Assembly (NCBI GenBank): GCA_023390775.1
Contig: JAEWCF010000097.1
Coordinates: forward strand, 1 to 28,884
Source of the DNA: Bacteroidota bacterium
GTDB lineage: Bacteria; Bacteroidota; Bacteroidia; Flavobacteriales; Flavobacteriaceae
DNA length: 28,884 nt
Direction of reading: 5' to 3'
Both the position numbers and the translations under genes were made by a program. Position 1 is the stretch's first letter, and the number at the start of each line of letters is the position of its first letter. The notes under the pieces are model-generated. The model was not told the DNA's origin and did not search any database. It saw only the letters and a list, made by a program, of their open reading frames with translations. Below, in pieces: positions 1 to 7,921 of the stretch.

Positions 1-416
1 TCATCAAGTGGAACGGGATCTTTATAAATGTTTCAAAAAAATACGACTTTGACCGGCTTAGCCAATCGGATGTGGCCGAACTCATCGAGGACAAGCTGCA
101 GAAGAACATCGACAAAGTCATCCACAACTGGGAAGACGAAGACATCGTGGTCGAGAAGGGCCGCTGGGGCCGGGCCGTTATCGTGAAGGGAAAGACCAAG
201 ATCGACGTGCCCCGGGATGTTGACGCGGCCAGTCTTACCCTTGATACGGCAAAGGCCATGATCGCCGAGAAAGCGCCTGCGAGGAAATCGCCGGCAAAGA
301 AAACGGCTGCGGCCAAGACGGTCAAAAAGGCGGCCTCTCCCAAGGCATCGGCGAAACCGGCTGCAAAATCGGCAGCGAAGAAGGCATCAACCGCCAAGAC
401 ACCTAAAAAAAAGTAA
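1..416 (+). CDS. topA: DNA topoisomerase I, C-terminal fragment
   Basis: The frame enters from the left edge (first full codon at position 3) and stops at TAA 414-416. The visible part begins IKWNGIFINVSKKYDFDRL, continues through WEDEDIVVEKGRWGRAV and GKTKIDVPRDVDA, and matches the C-terminal repeat region of flavobacterial type IA topoisomerase I. This enzyme relaxes negatively supercoiled DNA. The catalytic toroid lies outside the window. From about position 265 to the stop the protein is a tail made almost only of A, K, P, S and T, with repeated PAKK/AKKA-like units, resembling a histone-H1-type basic tail that probably binds DNA. The next gene starts directly after the stop (0 nt), so the two are likely co-transcribed. 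Identification rests on remembered family sequence rather than a search. Confidence 0.88.
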   Translation, partial: IKWNGIFINVSKKYDFDRLSQSDVAELIEDKLQKNIDKVIHNWEDEDIVVEKGRWGRAVIVKGKTKIDVPRDVDAASLTLDTAKAMIAEKAPARKSPAKKTAAAKTVKKAASPKASAKPAAKSAAKKASTAKTPKKK

Positions 417-1565
417 ATGGTTTTTGATTTTCTACAGCCCGTTTCAAGGGAAGTGTTGGATTTCGTGAATGGGCTGTCGCCCCAACATCTGGGCCGCAAG
501 GCCGTTTTTCACAGCGACGACGAATTCCCTGAACTCGAGGGCGCTCGCATTGCCCTTGTCGGGGTCTTGGAGAACCGCGGAAACCCCGACGGGAAACACG
601 TTGACCTTCGGCCTTTCAGGAAAGCGTTCTATTCGCTGTTCCCGGGCAACTGGGACTCGCGGATCATTGACCTCGGGGATATAGACCCGGGAAATTCGAT
701 GGCCGACACGTCTTTTGCCGTGCGCGAGGTCGTCGCTGCCCTGATGAAGAAGAACATCATCCCGATTGTCATCGGCGGGTCGCAGGACCTAACCTACGCG
801 CTTTACCGGGCGTATGATTTCATGGATCAGATGGTCAACCTGGCCTGCATCGACAGCCGGTTCGATTTCGGGCGCGAGACCGACGGGCTTTCGGCAACGT
901 CGTATCTGACCAAAATCATTGCCGACGAACCCAACAACCTTTTCAGTTTCAGTAATCTCGGCTATCAGACCTATTATAATTCGCAGGAAGAGATCGACCT
1001 GATCGAAAAATTGTACTTCGATGCGTATCGCCTCGGGGAGGTCACGGCCAATCTCGCCATCGCCGAACCGGTCTTTCGCGATGCCGACCTCGTTAGCTTG
1101 GATTTAACATCGGTAAAAAGCGCCGATTCCGGAAATTTGGTTACATTTACGCCTAACGGCTTCTCGGGCAAGGAGATATGCGCCCTGGCGCGATATGCGG
1201 GAATCAGCGATCGCACCTCGCTTTTCGGGATGTTCAATCACGGGAGCACGGCTCCGGAATCTGAACTGATCGCGCAGATCGCCTGGTATTTCATCGAAGG
1301 AGTGAATTTCAGGTCGAATGAGTATCCGTTCGGCAGCCGCGATCACTATACCAAGTACATCGTTCCGACTGAAGACGAGGAGCTTGTATTCTATAAAAGT
1401 GACCGCACGGAGCGTTGGTGGATCGAGATTCCGTTTGTTTCAACACGTAATAATAAACTGAAAAAAAATACGTTGTTACCTTGTTCTTATGAGGAATATC
1501 TGACCGCTTGTAACCAGGAATTGCCTGAAAGGTGGTGGAAGGCCCAGAGGAGGAACGCGCTGTAG
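417..1565 (+). CDS. Ureohydrolase-fold (arginase/formimidoylglutamase-like) protein with degenerate metal site
   Basis: This 382-residue protein has the layout of the arginase/agmatinase/formimidoylglutamase family, which normally hydrolyses guanidino compounds with two Mn ions. The family landmarks are present but altered. GGxHD reads GGSQD (residues 120-124, Q123 in place of His). DAHxD reads DSRFD (146-150, R148 in place of His). SxDxD reads SLDLT (227-231, T231 in place of the second Asp). Three of six expected ligands are therefore missing, so I infer loss of hydrolase activity and perhaps a structural or binding role. Homologues next to topA and upstream of gldK are usually labelled formimidoylglutamase, a name the residues do not support here. 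The ATG abuts the topA stop. The 3' end is followed by an AT-rich control region for gldK. Confidence 0.8.
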   Translation: MVFDFLQPVSREVLDFVNGLSPQHLGRKAVFHSDDEFPELEGARIALVGVLENRGNPDGKHVDLRPFRKAFYSLFPGNWDSRIIDLGDIDPGNSMADTSFAVREVVAALMKKNIIPIVIGGSQDLTYALYRAYDFMDQMVNLACIDSRFDFGRETDGLSATSYLTKIIADEPNNLFSFSNLGYQTYYNSQEEIDLIEKLYFDAYRLGEVTANLAIAEPVFRDADLVSLDLTSVKSADSGNLVTFTPNGFSGKEICALARYAGISDRTSLFGMFNHGSTAPESELIAQIAWYFIEGVNFRSNEYPFGSRDHYTKYIVPTEDEELVFYKSDRTERWWIEIPFVSTRNNKLKKNTLLPCSYEEYLTACNQELPERWWKAQRRNAL

Positions 1566-1622
1566 GAAGCGAAATGCCGCAATGCATATTATGAAATGAA
1601 TTTCCTACAAATAATCGGTTTT

Positions 1623-1661
1623 AATGCATTTTATCGATGATTTTTGCATTTTATCGGCAAA
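1623..1661 (+). promoter_or_regulatory. 39-bp element shared with the LRR gene (copy 1)
   Basis: It contains TGCATTTTATCG at 1625-1636 and again at 1645-1656, two identical 12-mers 20 bp apart. The dyad TTTGC-N9-GCAAA spans 1643-1661. Aligned without gaps to 13631-13669 it matches at 32 of 39 positions. It ends 27 nt before the TACATTTG box. The arrangement looks like a two-site binding region for a DNA-binding protein; the factor is unknown. Confidence 0.6.
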
Positions 1662-1688
1662 AAATTTTTTTCATTCCGATGGAGAATA

Positions 1689-1696
1689 TACATTTG
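1689..1696 (+). promoter_or_regulatory. gldK promoter -7 box
   Basis: TACATTTG matches the Bacteroidota -7 consensus TAnnTTTG exactly. No TTG lies 17-23 nt upstream; that interval is an A/T run. The promoter therefore seems to lack a good -33 element and may need an activator. Confidence 0.6.
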
Positions 1697-1795
1697 GACA
1701 TGGAAATTATTTTTTAGTATTAATTGCATTTTTGAAAAATAATGGATAGGTTTACGCCCTTAAAATTTAGAACAGAATACATAACCCAAATTGAT

Positions 1796-3202
1796 ATGAA
1801 GAAATTCGTTGCATTTTCAGCTCTTTTCGCTTTGCTGGTGGGCTGCGGCCGGTCAAATGACAAAGGCGAACTGGTCGGCGTGAAGGGTAAAAAATGGCAT
1901 CCGGAGAAGCCTTACGGAATGACCCTTGTGCCCGGCGGAGCTTTTATAATGGGTAAATCGGATGACGATTTGGCCAACGTGCAGGACGCGCCAACCAAGA
2001 CGGTCACAGTTCGTTCCTTCTATATGGATGAAACCGAGATCACGAATAGCGAGTACCGCCAGTTCGTGGAATGGGTAAAGGATTCGATTATCAGGGTGCG
2101 GCTTGCAATCCTTGCCGATGAGGTAGGGCAGACAGGTGGCGAAGCCGGCGGCGGAGGCCGTGGCAGGAATGCGGGAAGCATCGGAGACTTTGCATTTAAC
2201 GATGCCGACCCTGAAAAGATGACCCCGTACGACAAGTACATGTATGAGAACTATTACAGCGTCGGAACCGATGACGATCCTTATGCGGGCCGCAAGCTGA
2301 ACCGCAAAGTCAAGCTCATCAAGGAAACTTCAAAATACCCCGACGAATATTACACCGAGGTCATGGACACGATGTACCTTCCCGTGGCCGAGTCATTCAA
2401 CGGTCTTCGCACCATTGACGTGAACAAGCTTCAATTCCGTTACTCGTGGATGGACATCCAGGCTGCAGCGAAGGCGAAAGTCGGAAAGCGCAGCGATTTC
2501 ATCAAGACCGAAAAGGTGAAGGTTTATCCCGATACTACGGTGTGGATCAAAGACTTTGCATATTCCTACAATGAGCCGATGCACAACGATTACTTCTGGC
2601 ACCAGGCTTACGGCGATTACCCGGTGGTGGGTGTGAAGTGGACACAGGCGAAGGCATTTTGCGCCTGGCGGACACTCAACAAGAACGCTTACATCAAATC
2701 AAAGAAGAAAGGCCGCAACCTGATCAATACCTTCCGCCTTCCGACCGAAGCGGAGTGGGAATACGCGGCACGCGGCGGGCTAGAGTCTGCCACATATCCT
2801 TGGGGTGGCCCGTATACCAAGAACGACCGCGGTTGTTTCCTTGCGAACTTCAAGCCTAACCGGGGTGATTATGCTGCTGACCAGGCCCTGTATACCGTCG
2901 AGGCCAAATCCTACGAGCCTAACGGGTACAACCTGTACAATATGGCCGGTAACGTAGCCGAGTGGACCGATTCATCTTACGACCCGGGAGCCTACGAATA
3001 TGTTTCTACCATGAACCCGAATGTGGGAGACCAGTCAAACAAGCGCAAGGTGACGCGCGGAGGATCGTGGAAGGATGTTGCTTACTTCCTTCAGGTGAGT
3101 ACACGTGACTTCGAGTACGCGGATTCTGCGAGAAGCTATATTGGCTTCCGTACAGTCCAGGATTACATGGGCCTTGAGGTTACCGGAAACGGCGCACGCT
3201 AA
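1796..3202 (+). CDS. gldK: GldK, type IX secretion/gliding lipoprotein
   Basis: GldK is an outer-membrane-associated lipoprotein that, with GldN, forms the large periplasmic ring of type IX secretion and gliding motility. I start at the ATG at 1796 rather than 1742 because it opens a lipoprotein signal (MKKFVAFSALFALLVGC) with the lipobox Cys at residue 17. The 468-residue protein carries a formylglycine-generating-enzyme-like (SUMF1) fold in two parts. The N-terminal part, MTLVPGGAFIMG, is at 42-53. The C-terminal part includes RLPTEAEWEYAARGG at 314-328, NMAGNVAEW at 382-390, RGGSW at 421-425 and GFR at 450-452. A long insert lies between them, including a Gly/Arg-rich stretch at 111-130. 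It is first in the gldKLMN cluster, with a 54-nt gap to gldL. Confidence 0.95.
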   Translation: MKKFVAFSALFALLVGCGRSNDKGELVGVKGKKWHPEKPYGMTLVPGGAFIMGKSDDDLANVQDAPTKTVTVRSFYMDETEITNSEYRQFVEWVKDSIIRVRLAILADEVGQTGGEAGGGGRGRNAGSIGDFAFNDADPEKMTPYDKYMYENYYSVGTDDDPYAGRKLNRKVKLIKETSKYPDEYYTEVMDTMYLPVAESFNGLRTIDVNKLQFRYSWMDIQAAAKAKVGKRSDFIKTEKVKVYPDTTVWIKDFAYSYNEPMHNDYFWHQAYGDYPVVGVKWTQAKAFCAWRTLNKNAYIKSKKKGRNLINTFRLPTEAEWEYAARGGLESATYPWGGPYTKNDRGCFLANFKPNRGDYAADQALYTVEAKSYEPNGYNLYNMAGNVAEWTDSSYDPGAYEYVSTMNPNVGDQSNKRKVTRGGSWKDVAYFLQVSTRDFEYADSARSYIGFRTVQDYMGLEVTGNGAR

Positions 3203-3256
3203 CTATTAAATTAAACCAACTTAATTATATTAACTTAACTAAACTAAATTATCATT

Positions 3257-3889
3257 ATGGCATTTTTAAGCAAAAAAGCAATGAATTTCGCTTACGGTAT
3301 GGGAGCAGCAGTCGTAATCGTAGGAGCCCTTTTCAAACTGATGCACTGGCCGGGAGCGAGCGCAATGCTTATCATAGGTCTTGGTACCGAAGCTCTCATC
3401 TTTGGCCTTTCGGCTTTTGACCCCGTTGACAAAGAAGTGGACTGGTCACTTGTTTACCCGGAACTTGCCGGTGGCGAGGCCAAGAAACGCGATGTGAAGG
3501 AAGATCCAAAAGACGCTCAGGGGCTGCTTTCGCAAAAACTTGACAACATGCTTAAAGAGGCGAAGATCGACGGCGAACTTATGGCCAGCCTCGGAAACAG
3601 CATCCGCAACTTCGAAGGTGCTGCCAAAGGAATCGCGCCAACCGTTGACTCAATTGCTTCAACTAAAAAATACAGCGAAGAACTTACACTCGCTGCCGCG
3701 CAGATGGAATCGCTGAACAGCCTGTACAAAGTGCAGCTTGAGGCCGCCAGCCGCAATGCCCAGATCAACAACGAAGTCGTTGAAAACAACCTAAAACTTA
3801 AAGACCAAATGCAGTCGCTCACGTCTAACCTGGCTTCATTGAACAGCGTTTATGGCGGTATGCTTTCTGCAATGAGCAACAGGGGTTAA
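3257..3889 (+). CDS. gldL: GldL, inner-membrane motor subunit
   Basis: GldL is the membrane stator-like subunit that, with GldM, uses the proton gradient to drive type IX secretion and gliding. The 210-residue sequence starts MAFLSKKAMNFAYGMGAAVV and has two transmembrane helices (about 10-29 and 34-53), followed by a long cytoplasmic region with coiled-coil character. Residues reported as important in the Flavobacterium johnsoniae motor are visible: Y13, K27, H30, and a membrane glutamate in the TEALIFG motif. That glutamate is residue 45 here; I recall E49 for F. johnsoniae, which would mean a loop about four residues shorter between the helices (HWPGAS region). The start is unambiguous. 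The gene lies 54 nt after gldK and 44 nt before gldM. Confidence 0.96.
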   Translation: MAFLSKKAMNFAYGMGAAVVIVGALFKLMHWPGASAMLIIGLGTEALIFGLSAFDPVDKEVDWSLVYPELAGGEAKKRDVKEDPKDAQGLLSQKLDNMLKEAKIDGELMASLGNSIRNFEGAAKGIAPTVDSIASTKKYSEELTLAAAQMESLNSLYKVQLEAASRNAQINNEVVENNLKLKDQMQSLTSNLASLNSVYGGMLSAMSNRG

Positions 3890-3933
3890 TCCAAACTTAC
3901 ATTTTTACTAACAAAACAATCTGACATACAAAA

Positions 3934-5487
3934 ATGGCAAGTGGAAAATTAACGCCGCGGCAGAAGATGATCAACCTGATGTATCTGGTTTTCATCGCGA
4001 TGTTGGCTCTGAACATGTCAAAAGAGGTACTCTCCGCTTTTGGTATCCTGAATAATAAAATCGTCGAATCAAACACCATCAGCGACCAGCGAAACCAGTC
4101 GTCTTTTGAGCAGCTTGCGCAGAAGGCTTCGGACCAGCCGTTGCAGTTTGGTGAGAAGAAGGCGAAAGTTGAAAAGATCCGTAAGATCTCCAAGGACTTC
4201 AATGACTATATCGAAGGCCTGAAGACCGAATTCACCAAAGACCTGGAAAGGGACGAGAACGGAAACCTTCCTTTCGAGCAAATGGACAAGGGTGACTATG
4301 TGGACGAAGTTTGGTTTGAAGGTGACCGTGCCTCCAAGCGTGGACAGGAGTTCCTTGACAAGATCGCCAAGTACGTTTCGGACATCAAGCAGACAGGCGG
4401 AAGCGCCATCGCTGCTCCCGAGATGAAGAAAATCGAGAAGCGCTTCGAGACTGCACCTGTGAAATCAGCGGCGGCCGGAACTACGCTTCCGTGGTTGCAC
4501 TACAATTACCAGGGCTTCCCTTTGATCGCGACCGTAACCAAGCTTTCACAGCTTCAGGCCGACATCAAGACCACCGAGAGCGACATCATCAGCGGCATGT
4601 TCCAGTCTGACCTCGTTGCTGCGGCATCCTTGACAGCCTACCAGCCGATCGTGGTTCCGGACAAGACCGCCTTCTTTAGTGGTGAGGCCGTGACCGGTAA
4701 GATCATCTTGGGTAAATTTGACCCGTCACTCGTAGCGAAATCGGTTACTGTCAATGGCAATGCGGTGAAAGCCGAGGCCGGACAGGCTAAATTCTCTTTC
4801 GGTGCAGGAGCGGTAGGTGAGCATGAGATCACGGGATCGTTCAATTTTGACGAAGGTGGAAAAGTAGTAAGCCTTCCTATCAAAGGAAATTACGTTGTTG
4901 TTCCGAAACCTAACTCGGCCAACATTTCGGCAGATAAGATGAACGTGGTTTACCGCGGGCTTCCAAACCCGATGACCATTACTTTTGCCGGTATTTCCGA
5001 CAATAAGGTCAGCGCTTCTGCTCCGGGCCTTACAAAAGGATCTAAGCCGGGCCAGTATAACCTGAATCCGGGCCAGGGCACCGAAGTGACCGTGAGTGTT
5101 ACCGGCGAACTTCCCGATAAGACAAAAGTTTCCGATAAGAAAGTATTCCGTATCAAAAACATTCCCGGGCCTGTGGGTGCGGTTGCTGGAGATATGGGTA
5201 CTGTCAAGGGAGCAAAAGGCCGTTTGGAAGTGGCCCAGGTATCGGCAAAACTTCCGGATTTCCTTTACGACCTCGATTTCCAGGTGACGCAGTTTGCATT
5301 CAAGGTTCCGGGCCAGCCGACGATCATCGTCAACGGCGACCGTGTGAACGCACAATGTAAGCAGGCGCTTGCAAGGGCAGGCCGTGGAGACCAAATCGTA
5401 ATTTCGGACATCAAGACGAAAATCGTTGGTGTTTCAGCGAACGTAATGACCGGTAAATGTGCTCCGGTAATTTACGAACTGCAATAA
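3934..5487 (+). CDS. gldM: GldM, periplasm-spanning motor subunit
   Basis: GldM has one N-terminal membrane helix (about residues 12-32) that sits inside the GldL ring, followed by a long periplasmic shaft that transmits force to the GldKN ring. The 517-residue length is typical. The N-terminus MASGKLTPRQKMINLMYLVF keeps R9 and Y17, which are conserved in this family and thought to interact with GldL. The rest is rich in beta structure, consistent with the four periplasmic domains known for GldM, and it ends at a TAA shortly before gldN. The gene lies 44 nt after gldL and 45 nt before gldN, with no terminator between them, consistent with one transcript. Confidence 0.96.
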   Translation: MASGKLTPRQKMINLMYLVFIAMLALNMSKEVLSAFGILNNKIVESNTISDQRNQSSFEQLAQKASDQPLQFGEKKAKVEKIRKISKDFNDYIEGLKTEFTKDLERDENGNLPFEQMDKGDYVDEVWFEGDRASKRGQEFLDKIAKYVSDIKQTGGSAIAAPEMKKIEKRFETAPVKSAAAGTTLPWLHYNYQGFPLIATVTKLSQLQADIKTTESDIISGMFQSDLVAAASLTAYQPIVVPDKTAFFSGEAVTGKIILGKFDPSLVAKSVTVNGNAVKAEAGQAKFSFGAGAVGEHEITGSFNFDEGGKVVSLPIKGNYVVVPKPNSANISADKMNVVYRGLPNPMTITFAGISDNKVSASAPGLTKGSKPGQYNLNPGQGTEVTVSVTGELPDKTKVSDKKVFRIKNIPGPVGAVAGDMGTVKGAKGRLEVAQVSAKLPDFLYDLDFQVTQFAFKVPGQPTIIVNGDRVNAQCKQALARAGRGDQIVISDIKTKIVGVSANVMTGKCAPVIYELQ

Positions 5488-5532
5488 TCCCGTATTTGCA
5501 TCGTTAACCTACTTAAAGATTAAACAGTAAAA

Positions 5533-6447
5533 ATGAAATTGAGAAACTTAATTATGGTCGTTTTGGGCGTGGCCGGCAGCTATACTTCGGTAGCGCAGTC
5601 GAACCTGCTCAATGCCAAAACCCCGGATGAGATCGGTAAGAAGACCGAGGCGCAGCTGATATCGGACAACGATAAGCCGCTTGCGTACGGTTATGTGCAC
5701 GACAGGGATGTCCTTATGGGTAAGACCATCTGGGAGCAGATTGACCTGGATGAGCGGATCAATTTCCCGCTGTATTTCCCAATCGACACGGCCAACATCG
5801 GGCGTGACCGCCGTTCTCTGTTCAGCGTTCTTTTGAACGGGATCAAGTCGGGCAAGATCACCGAGGTGTATGCCGACGATTACTTCAACACCAAGAAGAC
5901 CCTCAAGGACATGGAGACTTCATTCACTTATGTGGATACGACCCAGTCCGGTATCGATGAGATCAATACCTATTATGATGACTACCGTTCGGGCCGCAAG
6001 GTACTGGACCCGCAGTACATCAATAAGTTGGAATTGACTGCTCAGGATATTTTCGCTTATCGGATCAAGGGATTCTGGTATTTTGACAAGCGTCAGGGTG
6101 AGATGAAATACAGATTGCTGGCCATTTGTCCCGTAGCTCCCGAAGCCCGTGAGATCGGAAAGGAAAATGCAGACCCGATCGAACTCTTCTGGGTTTATTT
6201 CCCTGCCATCCGTGATGTCCTGCACGAGGCCAAGGCGTTCAATGACAAGAATTCGGCACAGCCCATTACCTTTGACCACCTTCTTAATTCCCGCCGTTTC
6301 AACGCGGTGATCTATAAGGAAGAAAACGTCTATGGTGACAGGCAGATTGCCGATTACATGAAGGAGAACGCGCAAATGCAGCTCCTCGAGTCTGAAAGGG
6401 TAAAGGAAAAGATCCGGAACTTTGAACAGGACATGTGGAACTACTAA
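5533..6447 (+). CDS. gldN: GldN, periplasmic ring subunit of type IX secretion
   Basis: GldN partners with GldK in the periplasmic ring of the secretion machine. The 304-residue product has a Sec signal peptide (MKLRNLIMVVLG..., predicted cleavage after SVA at residue 21). The mature part contains DRDVLMGKTIWEQIDLDERINFP, split here for length as DRDVLMGKTIWEQ and IDLDERINFP, and the KGFWYFDKRQGEMKYRLLA stretch typical of GldN. It is the last gene of the cluster and is followed by a strong hairpin terminator. No second paralogue (gldO, present next to gldN in F. johnsoniae) is seen in the window. Confidence 0.95.
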   Translation: MKLRNLIMVVLGVAGSYTSVAQSNLLNAKTPDEIGKKTEAQLISDNDKPLAYGYVHDRDVLMGKTIWEQIDLDERINFPLYFPIDTANIGRDRRSLFSVLLNGIKSGKITEVYADDYFNTKKTLKDMETSFTYVDTTQSGIDEINTYYDDYRSGRKVLDPQYINKLELTAQDIFAYRIKGFWYFDKRQGEMKYRLLAICPVAPEAREIGKENADPIELFWVYFPAIRDVLHEAKAFNDKNSAQPITFDHLLNSRRFNAVIYKEENVYGDRQIADYMKENAQMQLLESERVKEKIRNFEQDMWNY

Positions 6448-6470
6448 GTTTTTAAGTTATAACATATAAG

Positions 6471-6502
6471 ACTCCTGCCTTCGGGCGGGAGTTTTTATTT
6501 TT
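6471..6502 (+). terminator. gldKLMN terminator (UUCG loop)
   Basis: ACTCCTGCC (6471-6479) pairs with GGCGGGAGT (6484-6492) around a TTCG loop, with one T-G wobble, followed by a T-rich tract. It is the only clear transcription stop after gldN. Confidence 0.9.
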
Positions 6503-6503
6503 G
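6496..6503 (+). promoter_or_regulatory. -7 box overlapping the terminator T tract
   Basis: TATTTTTG matches TAnnTTTG and ends 4 nt before the ATG at 6508. If used, transcription would begin at or inside the start codon (leaderless). The hairpin occupies the place where a -33 TTG would be, and none is present, so activity is uncertain. Confidence 0.4.
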
Positions 6504-6507
6504 CCAG

Positions 6508-7557
6508 ATGAAAGATTACCTAATCGTAGGTGCCGGATTGGCCGGTTTGGCCTTCGCCGAAGTTGCCCTTCGTCATGGAAGAAGTCTCAAGGTCATCGAC
6601 AATGGCTCACAAAATGCTTCGTCGGTCGCGGCGGGATTGTACAATCCGGTGGCTATCAAGCGCATGAAGGCTATTCCGGACGCCGATAGCCTTCTCTCCG
6701 GCATGAATGAATTTTACGTCAATGGCCAACATTCCGCATTCAGGCATCCGCTTCGGTTGTTGCGTCGTTTTCATTCTTTCGAAGAGCAGAATCAATGGTT
6801 TGAAGCGGCAGATACCCCAAATCTTGCGAAGTTCGTCGTTCCGCATATCCAGGCTCCGGATATAAACGGAATGGCTGCTCCCTATGGGTTCGGTGAGATC
6901 AGCCAGGCGGGATATGTGGACACCTCAGGCTTTATTTCCTCCTACCGGGATTACCTTGCCGGCCTTGCTGTGTTCCAAGCCACGGCTATGGATTATGGCC
7001 AAATTTCGATCGGCGGAACTTCCTGCACCTATGCCGGCGAGGAGTTTGGCCGGATTGTTTTTGCCGAGGGTTTCGGGCTGCACGGCAACCCGTTTTTCAA
7101 TTATTTGCCACTCAACGGTACCAAAGGCGAGATTCTTCTCATTAGGGCCGAGGAACTCCAGTTGGACTGCATCGTAAATGCCGGCATATTCATCCTTCCG
7201 CTTGGCAACCATCTTTTCAGGGTTGGCGCCACCTACGAACATCTCGACAAATCCAATCAACCTACCAAGGAGGGTAGGCAGGAACTCGAGAGCAAGTTGA
7301 AAGAATTGATTCAGGTTCCGTACGAAGTCATCGGCCATCAGGCAGGCGTACGCCCGACCGTTCGCGACAGGCAACCCTTGCTTGGCCGCCATGCGCAGTA
7401 CGGCCGCCTTGCCGTGCTGAACGGATTAGGGACGCGGGGAGTCCTCTTCGCACCCACGCTCGCAAAATGCCTGTTCGATCACCTCGAGAATGACAAACCC
7501 CTTCCGGGCCAGTGGGATATCAAACGCTTCAGGCGCGATTTTTCTCGTAATGGATAA
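6508..7557 (+). CDS. FAD-dependent oxidoreductase (DAO family)
   Basis: The 349-residue protein belongs to the D-amino-acid-oxidase-like FAD oxidoreductases, which oxidise amines or amino acids. The N-terminal dinucleotide-binding motif is YLIVGAGLAGLAFAEVAL (4-21), with an acidic residue ending strand 2 (KVIDNG, D31). The C-terminal FAD contact region includes GVRPTVRDRQPLLGRH and NGLGTRGVLFAP. The substrate cannot be told from the sequence; similar genes downstream of gldN in flavobacteria are uncharacterised, and an MnmC- or ThiO-like activity is possible. It follows the gldN terminator, so it probably has its own promoter. Its last 29 nt overlap the convergent DUF983 gene. Confidence 0.82.
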   Translation: MKDYLIVGAGLAGLAFAEVALRHGRSLKVIDNGSQNASSVAAGLYNPVAIKRMKAIPDADSLLSGMNEFYVNGQHSAFRHPLRLLRRFHSFEEQNQWFEAADTPNLAKFVVPHIQAPDINGMAAPYGFGEISQAGYVDTSGFISSYRDYLAGLAVFQATAMDYGQISIGGTSCTYAGEEFGRIVFAEGFGLHGNPFFNYLPLNGTKGEILLIRAEELQLDCIVNAGIFILPLGNHLFRVGATYEHLDKSNQPTKEGRQELESKLKELIQVPYEVIGHQAGVRPTVRDRQPLLGRHAQYGRLAVLNGLGTRGVLFAPTLAKCLFDHLENDKPLPGQWDIKRFRRDFSRNG

Positions 7558-7906
7558 AAAGGTTGATGTAGATATTCCGGGAAATTCTCGTAATCCACGG
7601 CATCAGGACAAACAGGCTGACCAGGATGACGATGAACGCCGTTTTTAATCCCGTTTTAAATCCCCAGACCGATACCAGGAACACGATAATGGCCATCAGG
7701 ACCGCCAGGGCGTAGCTGACGTACATCGCCCCAAAAAAGAAGTTCGGCTCCATCTTGTATTTCAGGCCGCAATGGCTGCAATGCTCGTGCATCTTCATTG
7801 TTTCGGTAATCACATACGGGTTTGTGTTCACATACATGTTTTCCCTTTGGCAACGCGGACAAGTTCCTGTTAAAATGCTATAGAGTTTGGAACCTTTTTT
7901 TAACAT
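7529..7906 (-). CDS. DUF983 zinc-ribbon membrane protein
   Basis: This 125-residue protein has two cysteine pairs, CPRC (16-19) and CSHC (43-46), forming a probable zinc ribbon. Two hydrophobic helices follow (about 56-79 and 84-105), and then a short basic tail. This is the layout of DUF983, a family of unknown function common in Bacteroidota and Alphaproteobacteria. I chose the ATG at 7906. A longer reading from TTG at 7942 would place the start codon inside the TAATTTTG promoter box (7947-7940, minus strand), so it is unlikely. The gene converges on and overlaps the FAD oxidoreductase, and is divergent from the ABC-F gene. Confidence 0.85.
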   Translation of the reverse strand: MLKKGSKLYSILTGTCPRCQRENMYVNTNPYVITETMKMHEHCSHCGLKYKMEPNFFFGAMYVSYALAVLMAIIVFLVSVWGFKTGLKTAFIVILVSLFVLMPWITRISRNIYINLFIHYEKNRA

Positions 7907-7921
7907 TTGCAGATTGATTTT

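Larger units (their letters stand above)
1566..1795. promoter_or_regulatory. AT-rich gldK upstream control region
   Basis: This 230-base stretch separates the ureohydrolase-like gene from the gldK start I prefer. It holds the 39-bp element at 1623-1661, a long A/T run at 1659-1671, and a TACATTTG -7 box at 1689-1696. I see no clear terminator hairpin after the upstream gene, so read-through into gldK is possible. An in-frame ATG at 1742 exists, but the lipoprotein signal begins at 1796. That leaves a leader of about 90 nt if transcription starts shortly after the -7 box. Confidence 0.6.

Noticed and set aside
1742..1795. Upstream in-frame ATG for gldK at 1742
   Set aside because: It would bury the lipoprotein signal peptide 18 residues inside the protein; the ATG at 1796 gives a normal signal and lipobox.
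5533..6447. A gldO paralogue after gldN
   Set aside because: Only one GldN-type gene is present, followed directly by a terminator and an oxidoreductase.
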